Shown here piece by piece: positions 1-6,962 of a stretch of 12,399 bases of DNA. The notes under the pieces are model-generated. The model ran no database searches. It was not told the origin of the DNA and saw nothing but the letters and a program-made list of their open reading frames with translations. The DNA is taken from positions 1-12,399 of the forward strand of contig CAMZDE010000029.1 in NCBI GenBank assembly GCA_947305255.1, given 5' to 3'. How positions within the stretch are numbered: position 1 is the stretch's first letter; each line of letters begins with the position of its first letter. The stretch comes from an uncultured Alphaproteobacteria bacterium. GTDB lineage: Bacteria; Pseudomonadota; Alphaproteobacteria; Rs-D84. The translations under genes and the position numbers were made by a program.

Positions 1-32
1 AATTTATTTTCATATTTTTCTCCTTTATATGA

Positions 33-56
33 TATTATAGTATAAAACAAAGGTGG
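33..56 (+). promoter_or_regulatory. Possible -10 element and ribosome binding site for pth
   Basis: A TATTAT hexamer at 33-38 could be a -10 element, but no convincing -35 lies 16-18 bases upstream. AAAGGTGG, ending at 56, is one base from a full anti-16S match and sits 4 bases before the ATG at 61. The binding site is convincing. The promoter is weak, and pth may be co-transcribed with a gene left of the window. Confidence 0.35.
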
Positions 57-60
57 TAAC

Positions 61-579
61 ATGCAAGAAAATAAACCTGTTTTAATTGTCGGTTTGGGAA
101 ACCCAGGGGTCGAATATGTGAATACACGTCATAATGTTGGTTTTATGGCGATTGATTTTTTGGTGCCGGCTGATACAACGTGGAAGAAAGAGAAGAACGC
201 ACTAACCACGCATTGTGATATTGATGGGCGTCGGGTGATTTTCGCAAAACCCCAGACTTTCATGAACAATAGTGGCGAAGCGGTTCAACCTTTAATGACT
301 TTTTATAAAATTCCATTGGAAAATGTAATTGTGATTCATGATGATATGGATTTGAAATTAGGCTCTATTCGTGAAAAGGTTGGCGGATCCAGCGCAGGGC
401 ATAATGGAATCAAATCCATAGACAATGCGGTTGGTAACGATTATAGACGGATTCGAATCGGTATCGGTCATCCGCGCGATTTTGAATTGATGATGGATCC
501 TGCTGATTGGGTGTTGGGAAAATTTAATAGCGAACAATTACGTCAAATAAATTCTGCCATTAAATCAATCAAGATTTAA
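61..579 (+). CDS. pth: Peptidyl-tRNA hydrolase, short C-terminus
   Basis: This enzyme cleaves the ester bond of peptidyl-tRNAs that drop off stalled ribosomes and so recycles tRNA in the cytoplasm. The Pth signatures appear in order: GLGNPG (residues 11-16, substrate-binding Asn14), the TRHNVG block with catalytic His24, the KPQTFMNNSG block (63-72, with Asn69), the HDDMDL block with Asp94, and SAGHNG with His114/Asn115. All residues expected for catalysis and tRNA binding are therefore present. The protein is 172 residues, while typical bacterial Pth has about 185-195. The sequence stops soon after the VLGKF segment, so about 20-25 C-terminal residues of the usual final helix are missing. 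The stop codon shares the four bases TTAA with the stop of the convergent gene. The start is supported by an adjacent AAAGGTGG. Identity is very secure; the functional effect of the short tail is not known. Confidence 0.97.
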   Translation: MQENKPVLIVGLGNPGVEYVNTRHNVGFMAIDFLVPADTTWKKEKNALTTHCDIDGRRVIFAKPQTFMNNSGEAVQPLMTFYKIPLENVIVIHDDMDLKLGSIREKVGGSSAGHNGIKSIDNAVGNDYRRIRIGIGHPRDFELMMDPADWVLGKFNSEQLRQINSAIKSIKI

Positions 580-3473
580 TTTGGATATGTTATCATAAAT
601 TCGTTATGTTTTGGTGTAGGTACATCTGCGCCAGAGATTTCAGTGCATTCTATGCCGCCACTCATCCAACGCCATTGTGCATTTGAATATGTGTATTTAC
701 ATGCGGTGGTCGCAAGCTTTTTATATGACATATACGGCCCAGACAATTGTGTAACAGATGTAACGACATTGTTTGCGTTAGTGGTTATAGTGGCCGGTGG
801 TATATAATTTCCATATTGATCAATCAAAATCAGATACCCATCGCAATTCAAATTGCCGTGCCCATCGATTCCTATTGTCGCAGGTGTTGTTGTGACACAA
901 TATAATGCCATCTGTTTGTCGTCTGTTGGTATATAATATGTGTATGTCACACCTTCAATCGTTATAGTGCGTGTATTGAAATCAGGGCAATAATATGTTG
1001 GCGGATTCAATAATTCTAACGACGAATCGCATGCGACAGTTTGTACAAATACCGCGCTATATTCGGCGTTCGGGACACAGATACCATCTGAAACCGTCCC
1101 AGACGCGCAACAATTGCCATAAACATCTTTTGAACCGATGCCGCCCGAGCATTTGTTTGTAAGATCAGATGTCACGTAAAAGATTTCATCCATTGTTTGG
1201 ACTGGTTCGCCAACGCTGGTTTCTGTGTTGGTTGATGTTATCATGCGTCTGCATGTTTTTGTATTTGTGTCATATTGATAATTTATCGGGCAATTGTATG
1301 CGCTGCAACTGTCCGTGGCGTCGGTCGTCCCAGTGTTATATGCCAACCAAGAAAGCAGGTTAGTGTTTTCGTCAGATGTCGGGATTAAGATTTTATTGCT
1401 ACGCGCCAGTCCACTAAGGTTATTATTTGTTGTGATTGGCGTGGTTGCGGCGTCATGTTCGCAATTGCCCCAAATTTGTTCAGTAATCAGACATGCTTTG
1501 TCGTTGGTGTTGTCGCACGGGTTTGGTATAGAATTTATATTGCTTAAACCAAAGAATGAATTATAAAAATCGTTACGATTTTGAATATTCATATTTGCCA
1601 GATTGCTGGATTGTTGAACGCAATTTAACACTTCGTTCCAACATGCATCGTGTCTTAAAATCGCACGACGCGGTGCGGCGGCATAATTTCCGCATAATGC
1701 AAAGTTCCCTGCGGTTCCGTTGCATTGTTGAATTATGCAATCGCGTCCCACAGTGGTACAGTTTTTAAGAATTGCATCGTATGAGATATCTGTCGCGATT
1801 TCAGTCATGCCAGATGCCCATTCAGACGCGCCGCCCCCAGACGAATTTAATAAACTGATACAAGAATTTTCGACATCGGCGCATATCGCATTGGTTGTAG
1901 TGTCCGCGATAACTTCGAATGTAGATAGTGCGCGTGCGTCGAAATCCAACAAACTTTCTTGGGTTGCAGATTTACATTCTGCGACCAAAGTGGTGCAACT
2001 TTGTCTGATTTCTTCCAACTTTGCATTTTGTGCCAACTTTATTTGTCCCAATGCATCGTCCAGAAAATCTTTCCATACAGTATCAGATATATCCTGACAT
2101 TGTTCTGTCGCAGATTCCAAGAATGTTTTCTTAGAGTTCAAGAAAGAAATGAATTGTTGGTTTTGGGGGACACTTGACCATGTTTCGTTACCGGTCGGTG
2201 CGGTCAACAAAGATGTTAAATTATACAAATCGTTCGATAAAAACGCATTCCCAGTAGATGGATCAATATATTGACCGGTTATATCCAAACATTTATAAAG
2301 GTTTTCGCCACACACCGAAGAATCAGACATTTTGTCTAAGATTTTCTTTTTACATGTCAATATATCATCTGAATTTCGTTGTTGATACGCGTTCAATCGG
2401 GCCATATCCAACAATGCGCCGCTTTCGTGGATTTTTTCAATGGCCTGATTATATTTTGAATCGTATGATTTTGCAACCGTGTTGCAATCTTGCTGGATTG
2501 CCAATTTGTAATTGCTTTGTGTGATTTCCAGTTCATGATCTGAACAAACTTCTTTAGCCATTTCAATACATATAGGTTGCGCGGCATTGTATAAATCTAA
2601 TCCGTTTTTTGTTGTCATTGAAATACCAGACATAGAATCAATTGTGTCCCATGCAGAATCAGTGTCCAAAGATAGAGATATCGCGGCCAAATCATTATTT
2701 ATTTTTGATTTTTCCGACGAATTTAATGTATCAGTAATTTTTTTCAATAATTTTTCAGAACTCGATAAATCCCGATTTGAATATCCAATTTCACCTTCGG
2801 TTGCGACACTGATTGCGGCCGCGTCTTCTTTGTCTAGGCCAACAGCCAATAACCGTTGATTGAAATTCATCATTTTATCTTCGGCGTTGCTGAGCTGTTT
2901 TTTTATGTCGTCAAATTCATGAATCCGTGAAGAACAAGAACAACGGCGCAAACTGGTGTCTTTGTTGGCGCAAAATTCATCCATGCAATCGTAATAAACG
3001 CTTTTGCATTTGGAATAATCATTCGCCTTGATTGCAGATATTTTTTCAGTGTTTAATTCTGCGGCACGTGCGGTTGTTCGTGGCGCAGATTGAATTGTTG
3101 TTGCACGTGCAACAGTTGGTCGCCGCGTTGCAGGAACACGCCCAGAAATATTTTGTTGCGGCGTATTCGCAGAGCGCGTTCTGGTCACTGTTTTCTTTTG
3201 CGCAATATCAGATGATGCGTTTGTGCGACCCTTGGGCACAGAACGATTTGTAGAAGTTGTTCGTGGTTGAACCTGTTTTGTGCCGGTTGTGACACGGCCA
3301 GTTTCAACAGAGTTTTTATCAGATTTTTGACGTGTTGGAATATTTGTATTCGTTGTGATTTCGCGCGTGTCGCGTTTGACATTGGTTCGTGTTGATTCTG
3401 CGCCAATGACAACAGATGTCTGAAATACAGACAAACCAAGGCATACAGCGAAAAACGGTATAATCCTTTTCAT
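576..3473 (-). CDS. Large exported cysteine-rich protein, family not recognised
   Basis: I do not recognise a named family. The first 25 residues form a standard signal peptide (MKRIIPFF, a hydrophobic core, then a probable cut after VIGA), so the product is likely periplasmic or surface exposed. Residues about 26-137 are low-complexity and rich in Thr, Arg, Ser, Asn and Gln, as in a flexible basic linker. From 150 onward the protein is cysteine-rich. I count 38 cysteines after the signal peptide, beginning with C156-x6-C163-x4-C168-x9-C178-x-C180 and spread through to C943. An even number in an exported protein suggests a disulfide-bonded fold. Residues about 190-260 look helical and charged; the last 250 residues look beta-rich with Tyr and Thr. 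An AAGGA sits directly against the ATG, unusually close for a ribosome binding site. A possible promoter (TTGCCC, 18-base spacer, TAACAT) would leave an almost absent leader. No intact in-frame alternative start fits the signal peptide better. Confidence 0.85.
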   Translation of the reverse strand: MKRIIPFFAVCLGLSVFQTSVVIGAESTRTNVKRDTREITTNTNIPTRQKSDKNSVETGRVTTGTKQVQPRTTSTNRSVPKGRTNASSDIAQKKTVTRTRSANTPQQNISGRVPATRRPTVARATTIQSAPRTTARAAELNTEKISAIKANDYSKCKSVYYDCMDEFCANKDTSLRRCSCSSRIHEFDDIKKQLSNAEDKMMNFNQRLLAVGLDKEDAAAISVATEGEIGYSNRDLSSSEKLLKKITDTLNSSEKSKINNDLAAISLSLDTDSAWDTIDSMSGISMTTKNGLDLYNAAQPICIEMAKEVCSDHELEITQSNYKLAIQQDCNTVAKSYDSKYNQAIEKIHESGALLDMARLNAYQQRNSDDILTCKKKILDKMSDSSVCGENLYKCLDITGQYIDPSTGNAFLSNDLYNLTSLLTAPTGNETWSSVPQNQQFISFLNSKKTFLESATEQCQDISDTVWKDFLDDALGQIKLAQNAKLEEIRQSCTTLVAECKSATQESLLDFDARALSTFEVIADTTTNAICADVENSCISLLNSSGGGASEWASGMTEIATDISYDAILKNCTTVGRDCIIQQCNGTAGNFALCGNYAAAPRRAILRHDACWNEVLNCVQQSSNLANMNIQNRNDFYNSFFGLSNINSIPNPCDNTNDKACLITEQIWGNCEHDAATTPITTNNNLSGLARSNKILIPTSDENTNLLSWLAYNTGTTDATDSCSAYNCPINYQYDTNTKTCRRMITSTNTETSVGEPVQTMDEIFYVTSDLTNKCSGGIGSKDVYGNCCASGTVSDGICVPNAEYSAVFVQTVACDSSLELLNPPTYYCPDFNTRTITIEGVTYTYYIPTDDKQMALYCVTTTPATIGIDGHGNLNCDGYLILIDQYGNYIPPATITTNANNVVTSVTQLSGPYMSYKKLATTACKYTYSNAQWRWMSGGIECTEISGADVPTPKHNEFMITYPN

Positions 3474-3484
3474 TCCTTGGGTTT

Positions 3485-3514
3485 ATGTTAGCAAAATTAT
3501 GATTTTTTGGGCAA
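3485..3514 (-). promoter_or_regulatory. Candidate promoter of the cysteine-rich protein gene
   Basis: On the minus strand TTGCCC (3514-3509) and TAACAT (3490-3485) are separated by 18 bases. The predicted transcription start near 3478 would leave only about 5 untranslated bases before the ATG at 3473. That agrees with the ribosome binding site being jammed against the start codon. The hexamers are imperfect and the region is AT-rich, so this is tentative. Confidence 0.3.
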
Positions 3515-3587
3515 GCAGAAAATTAAAAATTTTTTATGTTTTTTGGTGGTGTAAATTCCATTTTTGCAGACGCTACGGCGTGACACT

Positions 3588-3622
3588 GAAAAATTTTAAG
3601 CCCGCATCAAATTGTGCGGGCT
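3588..3622 (-). terminator. Intrinsic terminator after tRNA-Leu
   Basis: A perfect 8-bp stem AGCCCGCA/TGCGGGCT (3599-3606 with 3615-3622) encloses an 8-base loop. On the minus strand it is followed by TAAAATTTTT, giving the U-rich tail of a rho-independent terminator 13 bases beyond the tRNA 3' end. It insulates tRNA transcription from the downstream cysteine-rich gene on the same strand. On the plus strand the stem is followed by a weaker T-run, so some bidirectional activity is possible. Confidence 0.75.
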
Positions 3623-3634
3623 AACAATTTTTCG

Positions 3635-3719
3635 TGGTGTGGACGGGGGGAATTGAACCCCCAAGGATTGCTCCACAGCATCCTTAGTGCTGCGCGTCTA
3701 CCAATTTCGCCACGCCCAC
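3635..3719 (-). tRNA. tRNA-Leu with anticodon AAG
   Basis: This is an 85-nt class II tRNA. The acceptor stem pairs GTGGGCG with CGTCCAC (one G-U pair), the discriminator base is A (the leucine identity base), and CCA is encoded. The D-arm GGCGAAATTGGTAGACGC is the standard leucine form. The anticodon stem CAGCA/TGCTG is perfect and holds the 7-base loop CTAAGGA, so bases 34-36 are AAG (plus-strand 3685-3683). The variable arm forms a short GGA/TCC stem with a GCAA loop. The T-arm is GGGGG-TTCAATT-CCCCC. Bacteria normally use GAG to read CUU and CUC codons. An A at position 34 would need deamination to inosine by a TadA-type enzyme to read CUC and CUA. tRNA-Leu identity is secure; the anticodon rests on a single A in place of G. 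Confidence 0.95.
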
Positions 3720-3736
3720 ATTATTTTTCAAACCTT

Positions 3737-3742
3737 ATTATA
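3737..3742 (-). promoter_or_regulatory. Probable -10 element of the tRNA-Leu gene
   Basis: A consensus TATAAT on the minus strand (3742-3737) puts transcription start near 3730, about 11 bases before the tRNA 5' end. A TTGAAA at 3760-3755 is only 12 bases away, too close to be a normal -35. The region also holds the promoter of the rightward gene, so this is a divergent promoter region. Confidence 0.4.
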
Positions 3743-3768
3743 AAACTATTTCCTTTTCAACTGTTTTA

Positions 3769-3777
3769 TGTTATAAT
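3769..3777 (+). promoter_or_regulatory. Extended -10 promoter of the envelope gene group
   Basis: TGTTATAAT contains a consensus TATAAT (3772-3777) preceded by TG one base upstream, the extended -10 arrangement that can work without a good -35. No strong -35 is visible at the right distance. Transcription would start near 3784, about 33 bases before the preferred ATG at 3817. Confidence 0.5.
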
Positions 3778-3816
3778 ATGACCGAATAAATCAAGAAAAG
3801 AAGAAAGGTGTTTTCT

Positions 3817-5328
3817 ATGAGAAAGACTTTTAATGTGTTGTTTAATATGGTGATGTGCGGCGTATTTCCTGGGGTTGCAGCTGCGGCGGGGACTTATTAT
3901 AATAGCAATGTTTATCAACGTTATGGCACAAATAATTCGGGGTATAATGCGTCGGGACGCAGTTATGCATCCAGATATGGTCAACAAACAACATCTGTAT
4001 CTGATACTCAATCGACAACACGAACTGTGGTACGGACGGGTGGCGTGGCCAAGAAAGTTGTTAAATCTAATGCAAAAAAGCAGGGTTTTGTTGGAAGTAT
4101 GGGGCTTTCGCATGAATTCGCGAATTGGGGTTTTGATATGAATTCTGCGGGTTCCAAGTTACATTATGATAATATTGTGTGGAATGTGTTGGGGGCAGAT
4201 GTTGCATATTATTTTGGTGATGCGACACCGATGCAGGTTAAAGTTGGTGCACGTTACGGTGCGCAATTTGGCGAATCGCCAATGATTGATGATGATATTT
4301 CAAATGGTGGCTATTTGGTTACGACATGGACCGATGCCAGCAATAATATTTTAGGATACCAAACGGGACACGCGTTGTCTGTGGGAACCAGCAAAAGTGG
4401 TAAAGAAATGGGATTCAATGCGGCCGTGGGTTTGACTGATTTCTTTAAATGGGGTCGTGTAAAGGCGACGCCATCTGTGGGGTATCGTTATTTAAGATAC
4501 AAATTAAAAACGGAAAGAAATTATGGAACGGCGTTGGAAATTTTTGAATCAACAGACGCGCATCCGTATATAACGTGTATATCTGGGTATATGGGCGAAA
4601 TTCAGTGCGATCCGTTCTTGCTGTTTTATAGCAGCAATGGCGATTACACAATCACGGGGCGCACGATTGTTCAATCAACGGGCGCTATATCTGATTTGAT
4701 TCAAATGCCTGCGGCGAATGTTTTGCCGGATGTGTCTGGGGTCAGCACAGGCGGATCATATTATTATGAACAATCTGGGACCAGTCACGAATACACGACG
4801 ACTTGGGCTGGGCCATATTTGGCGTTGGATATGGAATATGAAATAGACAGCAAAAATGCTGTGTCTGGTGGTGTTGAATTGGGATTGCCATATTATACAT
4901 CCGAAGGAAACCAGCCATATCGTTATGATTGGCAACACCCAAAGAGTGTTGAAGATACTGGTAAATTGGGTGACGCAATTCATATGGGGTTGAATGCTAT
5001 GTGGAAGACTGCTGTGACGGATTCGACAATGTTGACTTTGGGATTTACGTATGATTATTACAAGGTGTCAAAGGCAACTGCGAAAACGTTTTTAAACAGC
5101 GGTTATTATACAGAATTGCATAATGATTATGTAAATTTGTTGGATCCTGATTATAGAGCGGAACATAATTTGCCGGATTTAACGCAAACTATGATAGATG
5201 CGTATAATGCGGAAATTGCGACTATAAACGGCTATCAATCATCCGGATGGGTTTTGGAAAGTTCTGGCGAAATAAAGTCTATATATAAATCTATGGGCTT
5301 ACGCTTGGGTGTAGAGATGAAATTCTAG
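3817..5328 (+). CDS. Outer-membrane beta-barrel protein, resembles omptin proteases
   Basis: The frame is open from a GTG at 3808, but ATG 3817 is preferred: AAGAAAGG (3801-3808) lies 8 bases before it, and the protein then begins MRKTFNV with a signal peptide ending near the AAAAG segment (residue about 24). That gives 503 residues. Residues about 25-85 are low-complexity (Ser, Thr, Tyr, Asn, Arg). The rest alternates hydrophobic and polar residues as in membrane beta strands and ends in MKF, the terminal Phe typical of barrels handled by the BAM machinery. Strand order and loops recall OmpT-type omptins: an early LHYDNIVWNVLGADVAY strand pair, an acidic IDDDI loop (Asp158-160) followed by TWTD, and later a DWQH loop (Asp371, His374) before the final strands. 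Omptins use two Asp plus an Asp-His pair, but here the Asp-His spacing differs. Omptins are about 300 residues, so the loops would be larger. Barrel is confident; omptin relation is inference. Confidence 0.8.
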   Translation: MRKTFNVLFNMVMCGVFPGVAAAAGTYYNSNVYQRYGTNNSGYNASGRSYASRYGQQTTSVSDTQSTTRTVVRTGGVAKKVVKSNAKKQGFVGSMGLSHEFANWGFDMNSAGSKLHYDNIVWNVLGADVAYYFGDATPMQVKVGARYGAQFGESPMIDDDISNGGYLVTTWTDASNNILGYQTGHALSVGTSKSGKEMGFNAAVGLTDFFKWGRVKATPSVGYRYLRYKLKTERNYGTALEIFESTDAHPYITCISGYMGEIQCDPFLLFYSSNGDYTITGRTIVQSTGAISDLIQMPAANVLPDVSGVSTGGSYYYEQSGTSHEYTTTWAGPYLALDMEYEIDSKNAVSGGVELGLPYYTSEGNQPYRYDWQHPKSVEDTGKLGDAIHMGLNAMWKTAVTDSTMLTLGFTYDYYKVSKATAKTFLNSGYYTELHNDYVNLLDPDYRAEHNLPDLTQTMIDAYNAEIATINGYQSSGWVLESSGEIKSIYKSMGLRLGVEMKF

Positions 5329-5351
5329 TGTTGGTCAAGGAAATAAAAACA

Positions 5352-5972
5352 GTGAAACATCGTTTTAGTGTGCTATTTTTGTCGGCAGTTGTTGCAAGCG
5401 GAATTGCTTTGGATTCTTTTGCCATAGATTTAATCGGAACTGTTACTGTGTCGCAGACCAGTGACACTGCGGCCAAGGCAAAGAACGAAGCGATGGATGT
5501 TGCACGTCGTCGAATTTTATTTGATGTTTTGTCGAATTATTCTGAAATTGATTCGTTGTCGGCGTTGTTAGATAATACGACAGATGATGATTTGGTCGGG
5601 CTGGTTTCTACGGCCAGTGTGTCGAATGAACAAATTTCATCTGAAACATATTCTGCAACAATCATGATGACATTGGATAATGATACTGTCAAAAAATGGT
5701 TGACGGTGAATGATGTTAAAAATTGGGTTCCGATTGCAGAGACGGCAGAAAGGTTTTCTATGTTCGTTGTTGTTCCAAACGGGATTTCTGATTGGGCTGA
5801 ATTGAAACGGATTGCAAATAATGATAGGGTTGATATTGATACTATTACAATAGTTGGCAATCAAATTTTCGCAAAATTACCGTTGACGTATAGAACAAAA
5901 TTTACCGCCGCAATTCGCGACGCTGGGTGGCGTTTTGCTGATAATAGCGGCGTTTTACAAGTTTGGAAATAG
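5352..5972 (+). CDS. Small exported protein of unknown function
   Basis: The reading frame opens at a GTG at 5328 that overlaps the TAG of the previous gene (TAGTG). A better start is the GTG at 5352: AAGGA at 5337-5341 lies 10 bases upstream, and the protein then begins MKHRFSVLF, a clean signal peptide with a probable cut after DSFA (residue 24). That gives 206 residues, periplasmic or surface located. The mature part opens with a beta strand (IDLIGTVTVS), then an alanine- and arginine-rich helix around AKAKNEAMDVARRRILFDVL, and then an alternation of helices and strands to a Trp-Lys end. The strand-helix opening recalls DUF2066-like and FlgT-N-like envelope domains, but I could not tie it to a family. 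There is no cysteine and no membrane segment after the signal. Tight spacing to both neighbours suggests co-transcription and perhaps a shared role in the envelope. Confidence 0.75.
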   Translation: MKHRFSVLFLSAVVASGIALDSFAIDLIGTVTVSQTSDTAAKAKNEAMDVARRRILFDVLSNYSEIDSLSALLDNTTDDDLVGLVSTASVSNEQISSETYSATIMMTLDNDTVKKWLTVNDVKNWVPIAETAERFSMFVVVPNGISDWAELKRIANNDRVDIDTITIVGNQIFAKLPLTYRTKFTAAIRDAGWRFADNSGVLQVWK

Positions 5973-6012
5973 GGCATGATGTGCCGTGGGTGACAAAACA
6001 AAGGAAAACAAA

Positions 6013-6882
6013 ATGAAGCGATTGATTGTGTTGTTGGCGATGTTTTTGCCAGTGTTTGCGATGGCTGATGAATCACCGCGCGAAGATAAGTTTAATTTGA
6101 ATATTCGTCGAATTGGTTTTGATTGGTCAAAGACGTCTATTACGAACCCATCAGAATATCAAAATTCATCCGTTGCGGCACTGAAAGCCACAGACCAAGA
6201 AAATTTGAAGGGTGTATTTGACGTTGCTTTGGAATATGGTTTTAATAGATTCAGATGGGATAATTCTGTATTTATGGAATACGGCAAACAAACTTTAAAA
6301 CCGTATGATGGCGAAAAAACAGTGGACGAAAGCGCTGACAAGGTTTTGTTTTCGTCTGATTTGGCCTATGCGGCGTGGGATTTGGGGGCTTTTAAGTTGG
6401 GGCCAATTATGCGTGCGCAATACGAAACAGAATTTGTTGGCGATCCACGAACCAAGGCTGTGCGTCCGAACGCGGGTATTTCGTTGTTTGATAATGATAT
6501 TATAAAGAGTTTATATTTTGTCGGTGTATATGAATATGATTTTACGTATTCTGATGCAAAAGTGAACAAGGCTGCGTGGGAAGCGGGTTGGCGTTTGGAA
6601 TATAATTTGCGTGAAGGTGTCAGATTTTCTTCGGACGGTTATTACAGAAAATATATGTCTTATTCGCAATACGTCCCCGAAGATTTAAAGAGTGATTTGT
6701 TGGCCGAAGCACGTTTAGACACTAATATTTGGGGTGATTTTACGATGGGGCCATACATAAAATATCGACGCATACATTCGCGTCATGCAGAACGTTATGG
6801 TGCAAACACTTCAATTGGTATATCGTTCAGTTATATTCATAACTTTGATTTGATGTACAAAAGAGATTCCGTGGCAGAATAG
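6013..6882 (+). CDS. Outer-membrane beta-barrel protein, DUF3078/DUF481-like
   Basis: The longest frame starts at a GTG at 5986, but ATG 6013 has AAGGA (6001-6005) 7 bases upstream and begins a standard signal peptide (MKRLIVLLAMFL, cut after AMA at residue 18). The mature protein is about 271 residues. It shows repeated amphipathic strands with aromatic girdles, such as FRWDNSVFMEYGKQ and later LYFVGVYEYDFTY. The block W-x-N-x(4)-EYGKQ, followed by a charged stretch and DKVLFSSDLAYAAW, is reminiscent of the DUF3078/DUF481 barrel families, where a strand ends in YG and is followed by DK-L-ss. That family link is inference. The last strand (SIGISFSYIHNFDLMY) is followed by eight more residues, so the barrel does not end exactly in Phe. 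The protein probably sits in the outer membrane. It follows the small exported gene after 40 bases, most likely in the same transcript. Confidence 0.75.
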   Translation: MKRLIVLLAMFLPVFAMADESPREDKFNLNIRRIGFDWSKTSITNPSEYQNSSVAALKATDQENLKGVFDVALEYGFNRFRWDNSVFMEYGKQTLKPYDGEKTVDESADKVLFSSDLAYAAWDLGAFKLGPIMRAQYETEFVGDPRTKAVRPNAGISLFDNDIIKSLYFVGVYEYDFTYSDAKVNKAAWEAGWRLEYNLREGVRFSSDGYYRKYMSYSQYVPEDLKSDLLAEARLDTNIWGDFTMGPYIKYRRIHSRHAERYGANTSIGISFSYIHNFDLMYKRDSVAE

Positions 6883-6901
6883 GGCAATCACATAAAAAGT
6901 G

Positions 6902-6931
6902 TTGATTTGTTTTCTGTCGTTGGCCTAAGAT
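6902..6931 (+). promoter_or_regulatory. Possible promoter before the lipoprotein gene
   Basis: TTGATT (6902-6907) and TAAGAT (6926-6931) are 18 bases apart in the 80-base gap after the second barrel gene. The predicted start near 6938 would leave a 25-base leader with AAGGAG (6950-6955) 7 bases before the ATG. The same -35 hexamer is used in the better rpsB promoter at 8511. Read-through from the upstream genes is equally possible. Confidence 0.35.
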
Positions 6932-6962
6932 TATATCGTAATAAATAACAAGGAGTTGTCGC

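Noticed and set aside
1169..3253. Several plus-strand open frames of 60-120 codons opposite the cysteine-rich gene
   Set aside because: They lie in antisense frames of a long intact gene, lack good binding sites and show no coherent protein features.
3567..3588. Possible hairpin CAG-ACGC-TACG-GCGT-CTG with a bulge, between the cysteine-rich gene and the tRNA terminator
   Set aside because: Only four plus three base pairs around a 4-base bulge. There is no T-tract and no second copy in the window, so it is not supported as a terminator or repeat.
3808..3816. GTG start three codons upstream in the first barrel gene
   Set aside because: The GTG overlaps the AAGAAAGG ribosome binding site of the ATG at 3817, which gives the proper spacing and a standard signal peptide.
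3720..3816. Possible additional small gene between tRNA-Leu and the barrel gene
   Set aside because: The segment is very AT-rich and holds two divergent -10 elements; no frame with a binding site fits.
5328..5351. Stop-start overlap TAGTG as the start of the small exported protein
   Set aside because: It would add eight residues before the basic start of the signal peptide and lacks a close binding site. The GTG at 5352 has AAGGA 10 bases upstream. The upstream start is not fully excluded.
5986..6012. GTG start nine codons upstream in the second barrel gene
   Set aside because: The frame would run across the AAGGA that serves the ATG at 6013, and the added residues are charged and would precede the signal peptide.
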